Positions 54,306 through 63,296 of a stretch of 64,000 nucleotides of DNA are shown here, one piece after another (the stretch's first letter is position 1; every line of letters starts with the position of its first letter). The position numbers and the translations under genes are program-made. The DNA is taken from positions 2,480,001-2,544,000 of the forward strand of contig OZ251545.1 in the NCBI GenBank assembly GCA_965243335.1, read 5' to 3'. Below the pieces are notes generated by a model. That model was not told the origin of the DNA. It saw only the letters and a list, made by a program, of their open reading frames with translations, and searched no databases. Source of the stretch: JAJDXW01 sp965243335. Lineage in GTDB: Bacteria; Pseudomonadota; Gammaproteobacteria; HK1.

Positions 54306-55004
54306 CTAGACGGTGAGGTAGCGCTCCAGGATCTCGGGGTGCTCGCGAAGCTCCCCGGTCGGGCCCGAGTGCCTGATCTCGCCCTTCTCCATGATGTGGC
54401 AGCGGTCGCTCAGGGAGAGCACGAAGGAGAGGTTCTGCTCCGCGAGGACGATCGACAGCCCCTCGTCCTTCAGGCTCTGCACCTGGTCGCGCAGGGACTC
54501 GACGACGCGCGGCGCAAGACCCTCCGACGGCTCGTCGAGGAGGAGAAGCCGCGGGTTCCCCATCAGGCTGCGGGCGATGGTCAGCATCTGCTGCTGGCCG
54601 CCGGAGAGCACCCCGCCGAGCCGGGTCCGGATGGGCTCGAGGTCGGGGAAGAGCGCGAACACCCGTTCCTCGTCCCACCCCCCCGGCGCCTCCCGGCGGG
54701 CGATGTCGAGATTCTCCCAGACCGTCAGCTCGGGGAAGATCCGCCGCTCCTCGGGGACGTAGCCGATCCCGGCCTTCGCGACCCGATGGGAAGGGCGGCC
54801 CGCGATGTTCTCGCCGAGCCACTCGATCGCCCCCCGGCGCGGCGCGACCAGCCCGGCGATGCTGCGGATGGTGGTGGTCTTGCCGACCCCGTTCCGCCCG
54901 ATGAGGGCGACGCACTCGCCGGGCTCCACCGAGAACGAAACCCCGAAGAGCACCTGGCTCCGGCCGTAGGCGGTGTGGACGTCCCGAAGCTCAAGCTGCG
55001 CCAT
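54306..55004 (-). CDS. livF: Branched-chain amino acid ABC transporter ATP-binding protein LivF
   Basis: 232-residue cytoplasmic ATPase that drives Liv-type uptake with LivG. Walker A IGRNGVGKTT near residue 40, signature LSGGQQQMLTIARSLMGNP, Walker B LLLLDEPSEGLAP and switch His replaced by the LivF-type VLAEQNLSF. It begins 14 bases inside the livG gene end, so translation is coupled. It is the last gene of the liv operon. Confidence 0.95.
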   Translation of the reverse strand: MAQLELRDVHTAYGRSQVLFGVSFSVEPGECVALIGRNGVGKTTTIRSIAGLVAPRRGAIEWLGENIAGRPSHRVAKAGIGYVPEERRIFPELTVWENLDIARREAPGGWDEERVFALFPDLEPIRTRLGGVLSGGQQQMLTIARSLMGNPRLLLLDEPSEGLAPRVVESLRDQVQSLKDEGLSIVLAEQNLSFVLSLSDRCHIMEKGEIRHSGPTGELREHPEILERYLTV

Positions 55005-55740
55005 CGCCCCCCTCCCCGAGATACACGCTCCGCACCTGGGGGTCGCCCCGCACCGCTTCCGGCGCGCCCGAAGCGATGACGCTTCCGTTGTGCAGCACGG
55101 TGATCCGGTCCGCGATGCCGAAGACCACCGTCATGTCGTGCTCGGTGAAGAGCAGGGTGAGGCGCCGCGCATCCGCGATCTCCTGGATGAGCCGGATCGC
55201 CTCCTCGGTCTCGCTCGGCGACATGCCCGCGGTCGGCTCGTCGAGGAGCAGGACCCGCGGCCGCTCGGCGAGGGCGATCGCGAGCTCGAGCTGCTTCTGC
55301 TTGCCGTAGGCGAGCTCCCCCGCCTGCCCGCCGGCCTCGTCCGCGAGCCCGACCAGGGCGAGCAGCTCCCGCGTCTCGTCCCGGTTGAAGCGGGCCCCGA
55401 TCCGGAACATCGTGAAGTGCCGGTCGTCGCGGGCCATGAGCGCGACCTGCACGTTCTCGAACACGCTCATGCGCGGATAGACGTTGACCCGCTGGAACGA
55501 ACGGGCGAGCCCCGCCTTGACGATGCGGTGCGGCGGGAGCCCGGTCAGCTCCCGGCCCTCGTACTCGACCCGGCCCCGGTCGGGCCGCAGGTGCCCGGTG
55601 ATGAGGTGGAAGAACGTCGTCTTGCCCGCCCCGTTCGGGCCGATGATCGCGTGCTTCTCCCCCTCCTCCAGCGTGAAGTCCACCCCGTCGATGGCGACGA
55701 AGCCGCCGAAGTGCTTGAAGAGGTCGACGGTGCGAAGCAT
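54991..55740 (-). CDS. livG: Branched-chain amino acid ABC transporter ATP-binding protein LivG
   Basis: 249-residue ATPase partner of LivF. Walker A IGPNGAGKTT, LivG-type insertion ARSFQRVNVYPRMSVFENV, signature LAYGKQKQLELAIALAERP, Walker B VLLLDEPTAGMSP and switch His in FTEHDMTVVFGIADRI. The signature is AYGKQK rather than LSGGQ, which is normal for LivG. It starts 5 bases after livM and overlaps livF. Confidence 0.95.
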   Translation of the reverse strand: MLRTVDLFKHFGGFVAIDGVDFTLEEGEKHAIIGPNGAGKTTFFHLITGHLRPDRGRVEYEGRELTGLPPHRIVKAGLARSFQRVNVYPRMSVFENVQVALMARDDRHFTMFRIGARFNRDETRELLALVGLADEAGGQAGELAYGKQKQLELAIALAERPRVLLLDEPTAGMSPSETEEAIRLIQEIADARRLTLLFTEHDMTVVFGIADRITVLHNGSVIASGAPEAVRGDPQVRSVYLGEGGDGAA

Positions 55741-55744
55741 CGGC

Positions 55745-56713
55745 TCAGGCGCCGGCGCCGGCGTCGCCGCCGCCCCGCCCCCGGTACGAGGCGAGCTTGC
55801 GCGCGAGCCCGGCGAGGCCGTCCGGCAGGAAGAGCAGGATCGCCACCAGGATCGTCCCGAGGACGATGGGCCAGTACTCGGTGTACTCGTTGGTCAGGCG
55901 CTCGAGCACGAAGAGGGTCGCGGCGCCGATGGCCGGCCCGAAGAACGAGTAGATCCCCCCGAGCAGGGTCATGATGAGCACCGTCGCGGACTCGGTCCAG
56001 AAGGCGGACTCGATGTACATGCCGCGGTGGAACATGCCGAAGACCGCCCCCGCGACCCCCGCGAACGTCCCCGCCACCACGAACGCCCACCAGCGCATGA
56101 GGCGGGTGTTGATGCCGACGAAGCCGGCCCGGATCCGGTTCTCGCGGACCGCGACGAGGCAGCGCCCGAACGCGGAGTGGCAGATGAGCCACAGCAGCGC
56201 GGCGGAGAGGCCGGTGACCGCCAGGGTGAAGTAGTAGAACTCGGTGCGCGAGTCGATCATGGCGGGCACGGACACCCCGACGAACCCGTCGTCGCCCCCC
56301 GTCACGCTCCGCCACTTGAACGCCACCCCCCAGACCACCATCGCGAAGGCGAGGGTGAGCATCGCGAAGTAGATGTCGGTCAGGCGCACGCAGAACCAGG
56401 CGACGAAGGCGGCGGCGAGGGCGGAGGCGACCACCGCGGCCGCGAACGCGGGCGCGAAGCTCCACTCGTACGTGGTGAGGAGGATCGCGCAGGTGTAGCC
56501 CCCGATCGCGAAGTAGGCGGCGTGCCCGAACGAGACGTTCCCGGAATATCCGATCAGCACGTTGAGGCTGAGCGCGAAGAGGGCGTAGATCATGATCTCG
56601 GTGAAGAGATCGATGAGGTAGCGCGAATCGAGCAGCGGCACGAGGAGCAGCGCGAGGAGCGCCGCCGCGCACACGGCCGCGACCGGGCGCGGCAGGACCC
56701 GGACCGGCTCCAT
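55745..56713 (-). CDS. livM: Branched-chain amino acid ABC transporter permease LivM
   Basis: 322-residue inner-membrane permease with about 8-10 hydrophobic segments. Family blocks: ALSLNVLIGYSGNVSFGHAA, FYYFTLAVTGLSAALL, the EAA-like GRCLVAVRENRIRAGFVGIN loop that contacts the ATPases, and GGIYSFFGPAIGAATLFVLE. It pairs with LivH. Four bases separate it from livH and five from livG. Confidence 0.95.
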   Translation of the reverse strand: MEPVRVLPRPVAAVCAAALLALLLVPLLDSRYLIDLFTEIMIYALFALSLNVLIGYSGNVSFGHAAYFAIGGYTCAILLTTYEWSFAPAFAAAVVASALAAAFVAWFCVRLTDIYFAMLTLAFAMVVWGVAFKWRSVTGGDDGFVGVSVPAMIDSRTEFYYFTLAVTGLSAALLWLICHSAFGRCLVAVRENRIRAGFVGINTRLMRWWAFVVAGTFAGVAGAVFGMFHRGMYIESAFWTESATVLIMTLLGGIYSFFGPAIGAATLFVLERLTNEYTEYWPIVLGTILVAILLFLPDGLAGLARKLASYRGRGGGDAGAGA

Positions 56714-56717
56714 CCTC

Positions 56718-57662
56718 CTAGGCCCCTTCGCCCTCGGGCCGTCCGAAGAGGCCCCACGGCCGCCAGAGCAGCACCGCGAGCAGGATCAGGAACGGGAAGA
56801 CGTCCTGCCAGTTCGGCACGATGACGGAGCCGAAGTTGAAGACGAGCCCGTAGATGAGCGCCCCGATGAAGCTCCCGACGATGCTGCCGAGCCCGCCGAC
56901 GATGACGATGACGAAGCAGTCCACGATGATGATGGCGTCCATGCCGGGGGTGGGGCTGTTGAAGGGGGCGGCGAGCGCGCCGCCGATGCCGGCGAGCGCG
57001 GAGCCGAGGATGAACACCCCGGTGTAGATCATCGGGACGTTGACCCCGAGCGCCCCCAGCATCTCGCGGTCCTGGGTGGCGGCGCGGGTGAGGCGCCCCC
57101 AGCGGGTGCGCGCGGTGAAGAGCATGAGCCCGACGAGGATCACCGGGCCGACCACGATGAGCAGCAGCCGGTAGGTCGGGTACCAGGTGACCCCGAGGTC
57201 GACCGCCCCCCCGAAGCCGTCCGGATAAGACACGCTGTACTGGTCCGTCCCCCAGATCATCTTCGCGAGGTCGGTGAGGATGAGGACCACCGCGAAGGTC
57301 AGGAGGAGCTGCATCAGGTGCTCCTTGTCGTAGATGAACCGGAAGAGCCCCCGCTCGATGACGACGGACATGGCCGCGAGGCCGGCCGCCGCGGCCGCCA
57401 CCCCGGTCCAGAACCCGAGCCCGTACGACTCCGCCACCGAGAAGAGGATGTAGGCCCCGAACATGTAGAACGCGCCGTGGGCGAAGTTGATGACCCGGAG
57501 CACCCCGAAGATGAGGGAGAGCCCCGAGGCGATGATGAAGAGGTTCATCCCCTGCGAGACGGAGTTGAGCACCTGGAGGAAGGCGAACGAGGGCTGGTCG
57601 AGGAGGGCCGCGAGCCCCGGGTTTCCGAGCTCCTCGCGGGCGAAGCGAACCAGTGATTCCAC
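56718..57662 (-). CDS. livH: Branched-chain amino acid ABC transporter permease LivH
   Basis: 314-residue inner-membrane permease. FLQVLNSVSQGMNLFIIASG, FGVLRVINFAHGAFYMFGAY, the ATPase-contact loop RLTRAATQDREMLGALGVNV and GGLGSIVGSFIGALIYGLV are LivH blocks. The GTG at 57662 is chosen; it starts VESLVRFAREELGNP. The in-frame region upstream to 57788 is Pro/Arg-rich and lies in the livK-livH gap. Confidence 0.93.
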   Translation of the reverse strand: MESLVRFAREELGNPGLAALLDQPSFAFLQVLNSVSQGMNLFIIASGLSLIFGVLRVINFAHGAFYMFGAYILFSVAESYGLGFWTGVAAAAAGLAAMSVVIERGLFRFIYDKEHLMQLLLTFAVVLILTDLAKMIWGTDQYSVSYPDGFGGAVDLGVTWYPTYRLLLIVVGPVILVGLMLFTARTRWGRLTRAATQDREMLGALGVNVPMIYTGVFILGSALAGIGGALAAPFNSPTPGMDAIIIVDCFVIVIVGGLGSIVGSFIGALIYGLVFNFGSVIVPNWQDVFPFLILLAVLLWRPWGLFGRPEGEGA

Positions 57663-57795
57663 GATCGGGCGGCCTTCGCAGGGATGGAGGCGGGGACGGG
57701 GAGCGGGGGCGAACCGGGTCGAGCCGAACCGGCCCCCGCGCCAGCGACCCCTGGAGGGAAGCGCCGGCGCGGGCGCGGGACGGCTCAAGTCATCG

Positions 57796-58968
57796 CTATT
57801 CGGCGATCTTCGCCGGGATGTAGGTGATGGGGTCCATCATCCGGTAGGAGACCCCCTCCTTCTTCACCATCGGCCCCCAGAACTGCCCGGTGTCGGCCTG
57901 GTGGTCCTCGGGGTTGATGGTGCGCGGCCCGACCGGGGTGTCGATGCTGAGCCCCTTGAGGGCTTCGGCGACGGCGTCGGGGTCGGTCGAGCCCGCCTTG
58001 GCCACGGCGGCGGCGTAGAACTTGACGCCGATGTAGGCGAGCACCGGCCACATCGCGGTCTCGTCGGTCCCGGCCTTCTCGGCCACCGCCTTCTGGAAGG
58101 CGACGTGCGACGGGTCGAAGTGGTCGTACCACAGCTCGTAGGTGTTGCTCCAGACGTTGTCCGGGTAGTCCTCGCCCATCCGGCCCGCGATCTCGTGGCT
58201 CGCGATCTCGCCCCCGGAGATGTACTTCGCCCGGTCGAAGAGGCCGAACGGCTTCGCCTGCTGCGCGAAGTTGACGAAGTGCGACCCCCAGAGCCCGCTC
58301 GTGATCCCGTCGCAGCCCGCGCCGAGGATCTGCGAGATGAACGCGTTGTAGTCGGTCGCCCCGAGCTTCGGCCGCAGCTCGATGACCACCTCCACGTCCG
58401 GCGCGTGGCGCGCGAGGCCGCGCACGATGCCCGCCCCGAGGTCGTGGCCGTAGGCGTAGTCGAGCTGGATGTCGCACAGCTTCCCGATGCCGAGCCGGGC
58501 CACGATCTGGGCCATCGCGTCGCCCTCGAAGTCGGTGTGCGAAGCGGTGCGGAACACGTGGTCGTGCAGCTTGGTGGTGGTCATCTGGATGGTCTTCGGG
58601 ATGGTGGCGATGTAGACCACCTTCTCCTGCCGCGCCACCTCGGAGATGGCGAGGCCGACCGCGGAGCTCAACCCCCCGATGAGGACGTTCACCCCGTCCT
58701 TGGTGATGAGCTCCTTGGCGGCGGCCGCGGCGGCCGCGGGCTTGAGCTTGGTGTCGCGCTTGAAGGTCGCGAGCGGCTGCCCGTCGACCCCGCCGGCGGC
58801 GTTGATCTCGTCCACCGCGAGGTCATGGCCGAACATCGCGGGGACCCCGTACACCGCCCCGGTGCCGGCGATGGGATAGAGCACCCCGAGGCGGATCTCC
58901 GCCTGGGCGCTCGCGCCCGCGAGGGCGACGACCACGCTCGCGGCGACTGCTGCCAGTACGTGTCTCAT
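57796..58968 (-). CDS. livK: Branched-chain amino acid ABC transporter substrate-binding protein
   Basis: 390-residue periplasmic binding protein. A Sec signal peptide is visible (MRHVLAAVAASVVVALAGASAQA, cleavage after AQA), followed by RLGVLYPIAGTGAVYGVPAM and the type 1 periplasmic-binding fold: VNVLIGGLSSAVGLAISEVA, DIQLDYAYGHDLGAGIVRGL. It is the first gene of livKHMGF, the only complete transporter operon in the window. Ligand may be branched-chain amino acids, amides or urea-like compounds; sequence alone does not decide. Confidence 0.93.
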   Translation of the reverse strand: MRHVLAAVAASVVVALAGASAQAEIRLGVLYPIAGTGAVYGVPAMFGHDLAVDEINAAGGVDGQPLATFKRDTKLKPAAAAAAAKELITKDGVNVLIGGLSSAVGLAISEVARQEKVVYIATIPKTIQMTTTKLHDHVFRTASHTDFEGDAMAQIVARLGIGKLCDIQLDYAYGHDLGAGIVRGLARHAPDVEVVIELRPKLGATDYNAFISQILGAGCDGITSGLWGSHFVNFAQQAKPFGLFDRAKYISGGEIASHEIAGRMGEDYPDNVWSNTYELWYDHFDPSHVAFQKAVAEKAGTDETAMWPVLAYIGVKFYAAAVAKAGSTDPDAVAEALKGLSIDTPVGPRTINPEDHQADTGQFWGPMVKKEGVSYRMMDPITYIPAKIAE

Positions 58969-59117
58969 TGCGAATCTCCCTTGAGTTGTGTTGCCCGGGG
59001 GCCGGCGCCCGCGCCGCAGAAGCCGCCTCGCGGCGCGCGCCCTGCCCGGCGCCGGAGCGAAGGACGGGACGGGAGGCTACCCCCAACCCGGCGCGCGGCG
59101 CAAGGCCGAGGCATGGT

Positions 59118-59425
59118 GAGGCGTGTGCGCGGTGGGGTTTTCGCCAAGCACACCTCTCGCAGGCGCTTCCGCGGGGGCGCGGGCGTCCTGGGAACGCGGG
59201 CGTCCCGCCCGCATCGGACCGAAGTGAAGCGCCCGTGAACGAAAGTGCGGGCGAGACGCCCGCGTTCCCAGGACGCCGCGCAAGCGCCGCCGCGGGGTGA
59301 AATCCGCCCAAAGCCCCCTCGAACCAACCCCAAACCCTGGAACAACGCCGCTCCCGTGGGGTAAAAATACCTCGACCTCCGCCTTACCTCATCATAATCA
59401 GCAGCTTACAAACAGCGCACATGCC
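59118..59425 (+). repeat. Dispersed palindromic element, full copy 3
   Basis: Left end GAGGCGTGTGCGCGGTGGGG; 28 bp arms at 59186-59213 and 59246-59273 with one mismatch; the GGGGTGAAATCCGCCC and CCTGGAACAACGCC tracts; then an AT-rich tail (GGGGTAAAAATACCTCG) and the right end AACAGCGCACATGCC, the inverse of GGCATGTGCGC at the left. It occupies most of the gap between livK and the DUF4143 gene (58969-59479), which has no protein gene, and abuts the operator-like inverted repeat. Confidence 0.87.
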
Positions 59426-59428
59426 CTT

Positions 59429-59469
59429 TACCATGAAAATAGAACTCGCGATGTTCGATTTTCATGGTA
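59429..59469. promoter_or_regulatory. 12 bp inverted repeat upstream of the DUF4143 ATPase gene
   Basis: TACCATGAAAAT (59429-59440) and ATTTTCATGGTA (59458-59469) are exact inverse repeats 17 bases apart, ending 11 bases before the ATG at 59480. Its position over the start region and AT-richness fit an autoregulatory operator or an inverted-repeat end; the dispersed element stops 4 bases before it. Confidence 0.55.
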
Positions 59470-59479
59470 GATTGCCGCG

Positions 59480-60685
59480 ATGCTGGAGCGACACGCGGCC
59501 CTCGAAGCGATTGGGACGGCCCTTCGGCGCGCCCCGGTGGTGGTGTTGACCGGGCCGCGCCAGTGCGGCAAGACCACCCTCGCCCGCCGGTTCGTCGATC
59601 CGGACTCCGTCAACTACTTCGATCTCGAATCCCCGCCGAGCCTCGCGCGTCTCGACGAGCCCATGACGGCCCTCGCGCCGCTGCGGGGCGTCGTGGTGAT
59701 CGACGAGGTCCAGCTCCGGGCGGACCTGTTCCCGGTGCTCCGGGTGCTGGTGGACCGGATGGACTCCCCGGCGAGGTTCCTCATCCTGGGCAGCGCCTCC
59801 GGCAACCTCCTCCGCCAGACCTCGGAGAGCCTGGCGGGCCGCACGGAGCGCGTGCGGCTCGGCGGGTTCACGATCGGCGAGACGGCCGCCGCCAACCTCC
59901 CCGGCGCTACCGGGAACGACCTGTGGCGCCGCGGCGGCCTGCCCCGGTCGTTCCTCGCCGCGACCGAAGATGACAGCGTGGCTTGGCGGCGCGAGTACAT
60001 CCGCACCCTGCTCGAGCGGGACTTCCCCCAGTGGGGGGTGCGGGCGCCCGCCGCCGCAATGGGGCGATTCTGGGCCATGCTGGCGCACTGCCATGCCCAA
60101 ACGTGGAACGCCGGCCCGCCGGCCCGCGCCCTCGGGGTGACCCCCGGCGTGGTGCGGCGTTACCTGGACACCCTCACCGATGCGCTGATGGTGCGCCAGC
60201 TACCGCCGTGGTTCGCCAACCTGAAGAAGCGTCAGGTCAAGGCCCCGAAGGTCTACGTCCGCGACTCCGGCCTGCTGCATCGGCTCCTCGGCATCGACAC
60301 CGAGAAGGCGCTGATGACCCATCCCGGGGTCGGGGCGTCCTGGGAGGGCTTCGCCATCGAGCAGGCGCTGGCCGCCGAGCCCCACGACGAGGCGTATTTC
60401 TGGGCGACGCACCAGGGCGCGGAGATCGATCTGGTCCTGCGCCGGAACGGGGCCCTGTACGGCGTCGAGTGCAAGCTCGCCGACGCGCCCCGCGTCACGC
60501 CGTCCATCCGGAACGCCCTCGCCGACGTGGGCCTGGCCAGGGTGGCCATCCTCTATCCGGGCGCGCAGCGCGCCCCTCTCTCCGACCGGGTCGAGCTGGT
60601 CCCGCTGTCGTCCCTTGGCCGCGGAGAGCCGCTGTTTCCCGAGGCCAACCCCACCCCCGAACCGAGGGCCAGCCCTCGCGGGTAG
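59480..60685 (+). CDS. AAA ATPase with DUF4143 domain
   Basis: 401 residues. Walker A GPRQCGKT at 25-32, Walker B RGVVVIDEVQ at about 68-77, sensor FLILGSASGNLLRQTSESLA, then the DUF4143 part: EYIRTLLERDFPQWGVRAPA, VYVRDSGLLHRLLGIDTEKA and the PD-(D/E)xK-like GAEIDLVLRRNGALYGVECK. These proteins are common in accessory regions and have no settled function; toxin-antitoxin or defence roles have been proposed. Full length and intact, unlike the relative at 50668-51546. The start is fixed by the upstream inverted repeat and the MLERHAALEAIGTALRR N-terminus. Confidence 0.88.
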   Translation: MLERHAALEAIGTALRRAPVVVLTGPRQCGKTTLARRFVDPDSVNYFDLESPPSLARLDEPMTALAPLRGVVVIDEVQLRADLFPVLRVLVDRMDSPARFLILGSASGNLLRQTSESLAGRTERVRLGGFTIGETAAANLPGATGNDLWRRGGLPRSFLAATEDDSVAWRREYIRTLLERDFPQWGVRAPAAAMGRFWAMLAHCHAQTWNAGPPARALGVTPGVVRRYLDTLTDALMVRQLPPWFANLKKRQVKAPKVYVRDSGLLHRLLGIDTEKALMTHPGVGASWEGFAIEQALAAEPHDEAYFWATHQGAEIDLVLRRNGALYGVECKLADAPRVTPSIRNALADVGLARVAILYPGAQRAPLSDRVELVPLSSLGRGEPLFPEANPTPEPRASPRG

Positions 60686-60852
60686 GACCGGAGAAGCGCG
60701 CCGTTGCTCCGGGCGCTGCCCGGATCGGCGGTGAACCCCGAGCGGCAAGCTCGCGACCACCGGGCCGAACCGAGCTGCAAAGGCGCCCGCGGCCGGCCGC
60801 CTTCTGATATGCTGAAGGTTCGCCATCCATCTCGAAGCAATGGGGAAGAGTC

Positions 60853-61620
60853 ATGGCCGAAGCGAACGTCGCGATACTCGTCGACTCTGAAAACATCAGT
60901 TGGCGATCCATACGGTTTCTGTTGGATCAGATAGCGGGAATCGGAAATATCCTTGAAAAGCGAGCCTACAACGACTGGTCGACGCCTGCGTCCAACAAAC
61001 AACAAACCCAGCTACTCGAGCTCGGATTCCGGTTGGTCCATCAAAAGCACGCTTCGATCGGCAAGAATTCCTCCGATATAATGCTGTCGATCGACGCCAT
61101 GGACCTGCTGCACCGCTCTTCCGCGATTGACACCTTCATCATCGTGTCGTCGGACAGCGACTTCTTCCCGTTGGTGAACATGCTGCGGTCTTCCGGCAAG
61201 ACGGTGATCATAGCAGGCAGATCGGCGGCAACGTCCGACGTCCTGATAAACAGTTGCAACCAGTTCATCTCACTGGACGCGGGTACCCCGGCTGCGCCGA
61301 AGGAAGACGAGGCTACGGAACGGCAGCCCGCTGAAAAGCCTCCGTCCGTCGTGTCCGATGATCAGGCATCCGGAGAACATGGCAAGGGCCGCTCGCCGGC
61401 CAAGGTGCTTCTGCTCGCGATGGACGCCTCGATGGATGAGCAAGGAAACGTCACCGGCGCCAAGCTTCACGACACCATGAGACGGATAGATCCGAGTTTC
61501 GATTTCAAGAAGCTGGGCTACGGCACGTTCACGGAGTTCCTGGTGTCCTACCACAACGTGGTGAAGGTAACCCGCCCCGAAGGACCCGGCGACGTCACCA
61601 TTCAGCTATTCCAGAAGTAG
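60853..61620 (+). CDS. NYN-domain RNase with C-terminal LOTUS/OST-HTH domain
   Basis: 255 residues. The N-terminal NYN (PIN-like) domain keeps the acidic metal-binding set: Asp11, Glu13 and Asn14 in VAILVDSENISW, Asp81 in MLSIDAMDLL, Asp101 and Asp103 in VSSDSDFFPLVNML. A linker rich in Ala/Pro/Glu (residues 143-180) leads to an OST-HTH/LOTUS domain (KVLLLAMDASMDEQGNVTGA, DFKKLGYGTFTEFLVSY), known to bind RNA. It is of the LabA/DUF88 type. A TATGCT box at 60808-60813 could be its -10. The gene is less GC-rich than its neighbours, suggesting transfer. Confidence 0.9.
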   Translation: MAEANVAILVDSENISWRSIRFLLDQIAGIGNILEKRAYNDWSTPASNKQQTQLLELGFRLVHQKHASIGKNSSDIMLSIDAMDLLHRSSAIDTFIIVSSDSDFFPLVNMLRSSGKTVIIAGRSAATSDVLINSCNQFISLDAGTPAAPKEDEATERQPAEKPPSVVSDDQASGEHGKGRSPAKVLLLAMDASMDEQGNVTGAKLHDTMRRIDPSFDFKKLGYGTFTEFLVSYHNVVKVTRPEGPGDVTIQLFQK

Positions 61621-61810
61621 GCCGGCCCGTCCTCGCGGTGGTGAATCCCCGGATTCGAGGTACGTCGTCCGGCGGGGATGATGGATCCGGCATACGACGT
61701 GCGCCGGCCTGCGTGGAGCCAGGTCCCTTGTCGGGGGCTCTCCCTTCAGGGGCGTCGAGAACGGTCGTCGCATCGAGGCGCCGCCGCGCCGGTCCGAAGC
61801 GGCGGCCGGT

Positions 61811-63127
61811 TCAGTCGCCGGCGCCGGGCAGAGTGTCGAGCCCGCGCACGTTCTGCCCGCCGTAGCGGCGAAGGCGGATGTCCGCCTGCTCCTTGTGGCC
61901 CGCGAAGTGCTCGAGGGCGCAGAGACGCGAGCAGTACTCCCCGACCGTGACCGACGCCTCCTCGGTGATCCGCTGGTAGGTGCAGGTCTTGATGAACTTC
62001 CCGACCCACAGGCCCCCCGTGTAGCGGGCGGCGCGGCGGGTCGGCAGGGTGTGGTTGGTGCCGATCACCTTGTCGCCGTAGGAGACGTTCGTCTCCGGGC
62101 CGAGGAACAGGGCGCCGTAGTTCGTCAGGCGGTCCAGGAAGTATTGGGGGTCCGCGGTCATCACCTGGACGTGCTCGGCCGCGATCCCGTCCGCGACGGC
62201 GGCCATCTCGTCGTCGCTCTCGCAGACGATGACCTGCCCGTAGTCGCGCCACGCCCGGCCCGCGGTCTCGGCGGTCGGCAGGAGGGCGAGCTGCCGCTCC
62301 ACCTCCGCCATCGTGTCGCGGGCGAGCTTCCCGGAGGTGGTGAGCAGGGTCGCAGGCGAGGTCGGGCCGTGCTCGGCCTGGCCGAGGAGGTCCGCCGCGC
62401 AAAGCTCGCCGTCCACCGTCTCGTCCGCGATCACCAGGGTCTCGGTGGGTCCCGCGAAAAGGTCGATGCCGACCCGGCCGAAGAGCTGGCGCTTGGCCTC
62501 GGCGACGAACACGTTTCCGGGCCCGACCAGCATGTCCACGGGCGCGATGGTCTCGGTCCCGAGGGCCATCGCCCCGACCGCCTGCACCCCGCCGAGGCAG
62601 TAGATCTCGTCCGCCCCACCGAGGTCCTGGGCCACCACGATGGCCGGGTTCGGCTCACCTTCCCAGGGCGGCGCGCAGGTGGCGATCCGCTTCACCCCCG
62701 CCACCTTGGCGGTGACCACGCTCATGTGGGCGGACGCGACCATCGGGTACTTGCCGCCCGGCACGTACGAGCCGACGCTGTTCACCGGGATGTTCCGGTG
62801 GCCGAGGATCACGCCCGGCATCGTCTCGTGCTCGACGTCGCGGAGCGCCGACTTCTGGATCTCCGCGAAGCTGCGGATCTGCGCCTGCGCGAACTCGATG
62901 TCAGCCCGCTCCCGGGCGCTCACCCGCGCGTAGCAGGCGTCGATGGCGGCCCGGCCGAGGCGGAAGTCGTCCGGCGACCAGCCGTCGAACCGCTCCGAGT
63001 ACTCGCGCACCGCCGCATCCCCCCGCGCCTCGACGTCCGCGAGCACGCCCTCCACCGTCCGGCGGACCTTGTCGTCGGCGTCCGCTCTGGCGGCCTCGTC
63101 GATCCCGGTCTTGAGGTATCGCGGCAT
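61811..63127 (-). CDS. Histidinol dehydrogenase family protein, HpsN-like (probable sulfopropanediol dehydrogenase)
   Basis: 438-residue NAD-dependent zinc dehydrogenase. The core matches HisD: VPGGKYPMVASAHMSVVTAK, MLVGPGNVFVAEAKRQLFG, DLFAGPTETLVIADE, DLLGQAEHGPTSPATLLTT (zinc Gln/His) and AEHVQVMTADPQYFL. Several blocks (NIPVNSVGSYVPGGKYP, TNVSYGDKVIGTNHTLPTRR, GGLWVGKFIKTCTYQRI) are those of the HpsN group that oxidises 2,3-dihydroxypropane-1-sulfonate to sulfolactate rather than of histidine biosynthesis. No other his genes are nearby. The ATG at 63127 has GGAGGAAG upstream. A true HisD cannot be fully excluded. Confidence 0.8.
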   Translation of the reverse strand: MPRYLKTGIDEAARADADDKVRRTVEGVLADVEARGDAAVREYSERFDGWSPDDFRLGRAAIDACYARVSARERADIEFAQAQIRSFAEIQKSALRDVEHETMPGVILGHRNIPVNSVGSYVPGGKYPMVASAHMSVVTAKVAGVKRIATCAPPWEGEPNPAIVVAQDLGGADEIYCLGGVQAVGAMALGTETIAPVDMLVGPGNVFVAEAKRQLFGRVGIDLFAGPTETLVIADETVDGELCAADLLGQAEHGPTSPATLLTTSGKLARDTMAEVERQLALLPTAETAGRAWRDYGQVIVCESDDEMAAVADGIAAEHVQVMTADPQYFLDRLTNYGALFLGPETNVSYGDKVIGTNHTLPTRRAARYTGGLWVGKFIKTCTYQRITEEASVTVGEYCSRLCALEHFAGHKEQADIRLRRYGGQNVRGLDTLPGAGD

Positions 63128-63296
63128 GACGGCGCCTTCCTCCGGTTCCTGTCGAGTGGCTTCGCGCCCGCGCCCGGCGTCCGCCGGACAACCGGCGCGC
63201 GGGCCACACGCCCGGAAGGCGGTGCGCGGGTCCTTGCGCCCGGCGGTCCCCGCGCCGGCGGTGCGTGCGCGGTCGAGAGGCGGACAGGGCCGGGCG

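Noticed and set aside
61811..63127. Calling the dehydrogenase hisD of histidine biosynthesis
   Set aside because: No his genes adjoin and several sequence blocks fit the HpsN sulfopropanediol dehydrogenase group better, so the gene symbol hisD was withheld.
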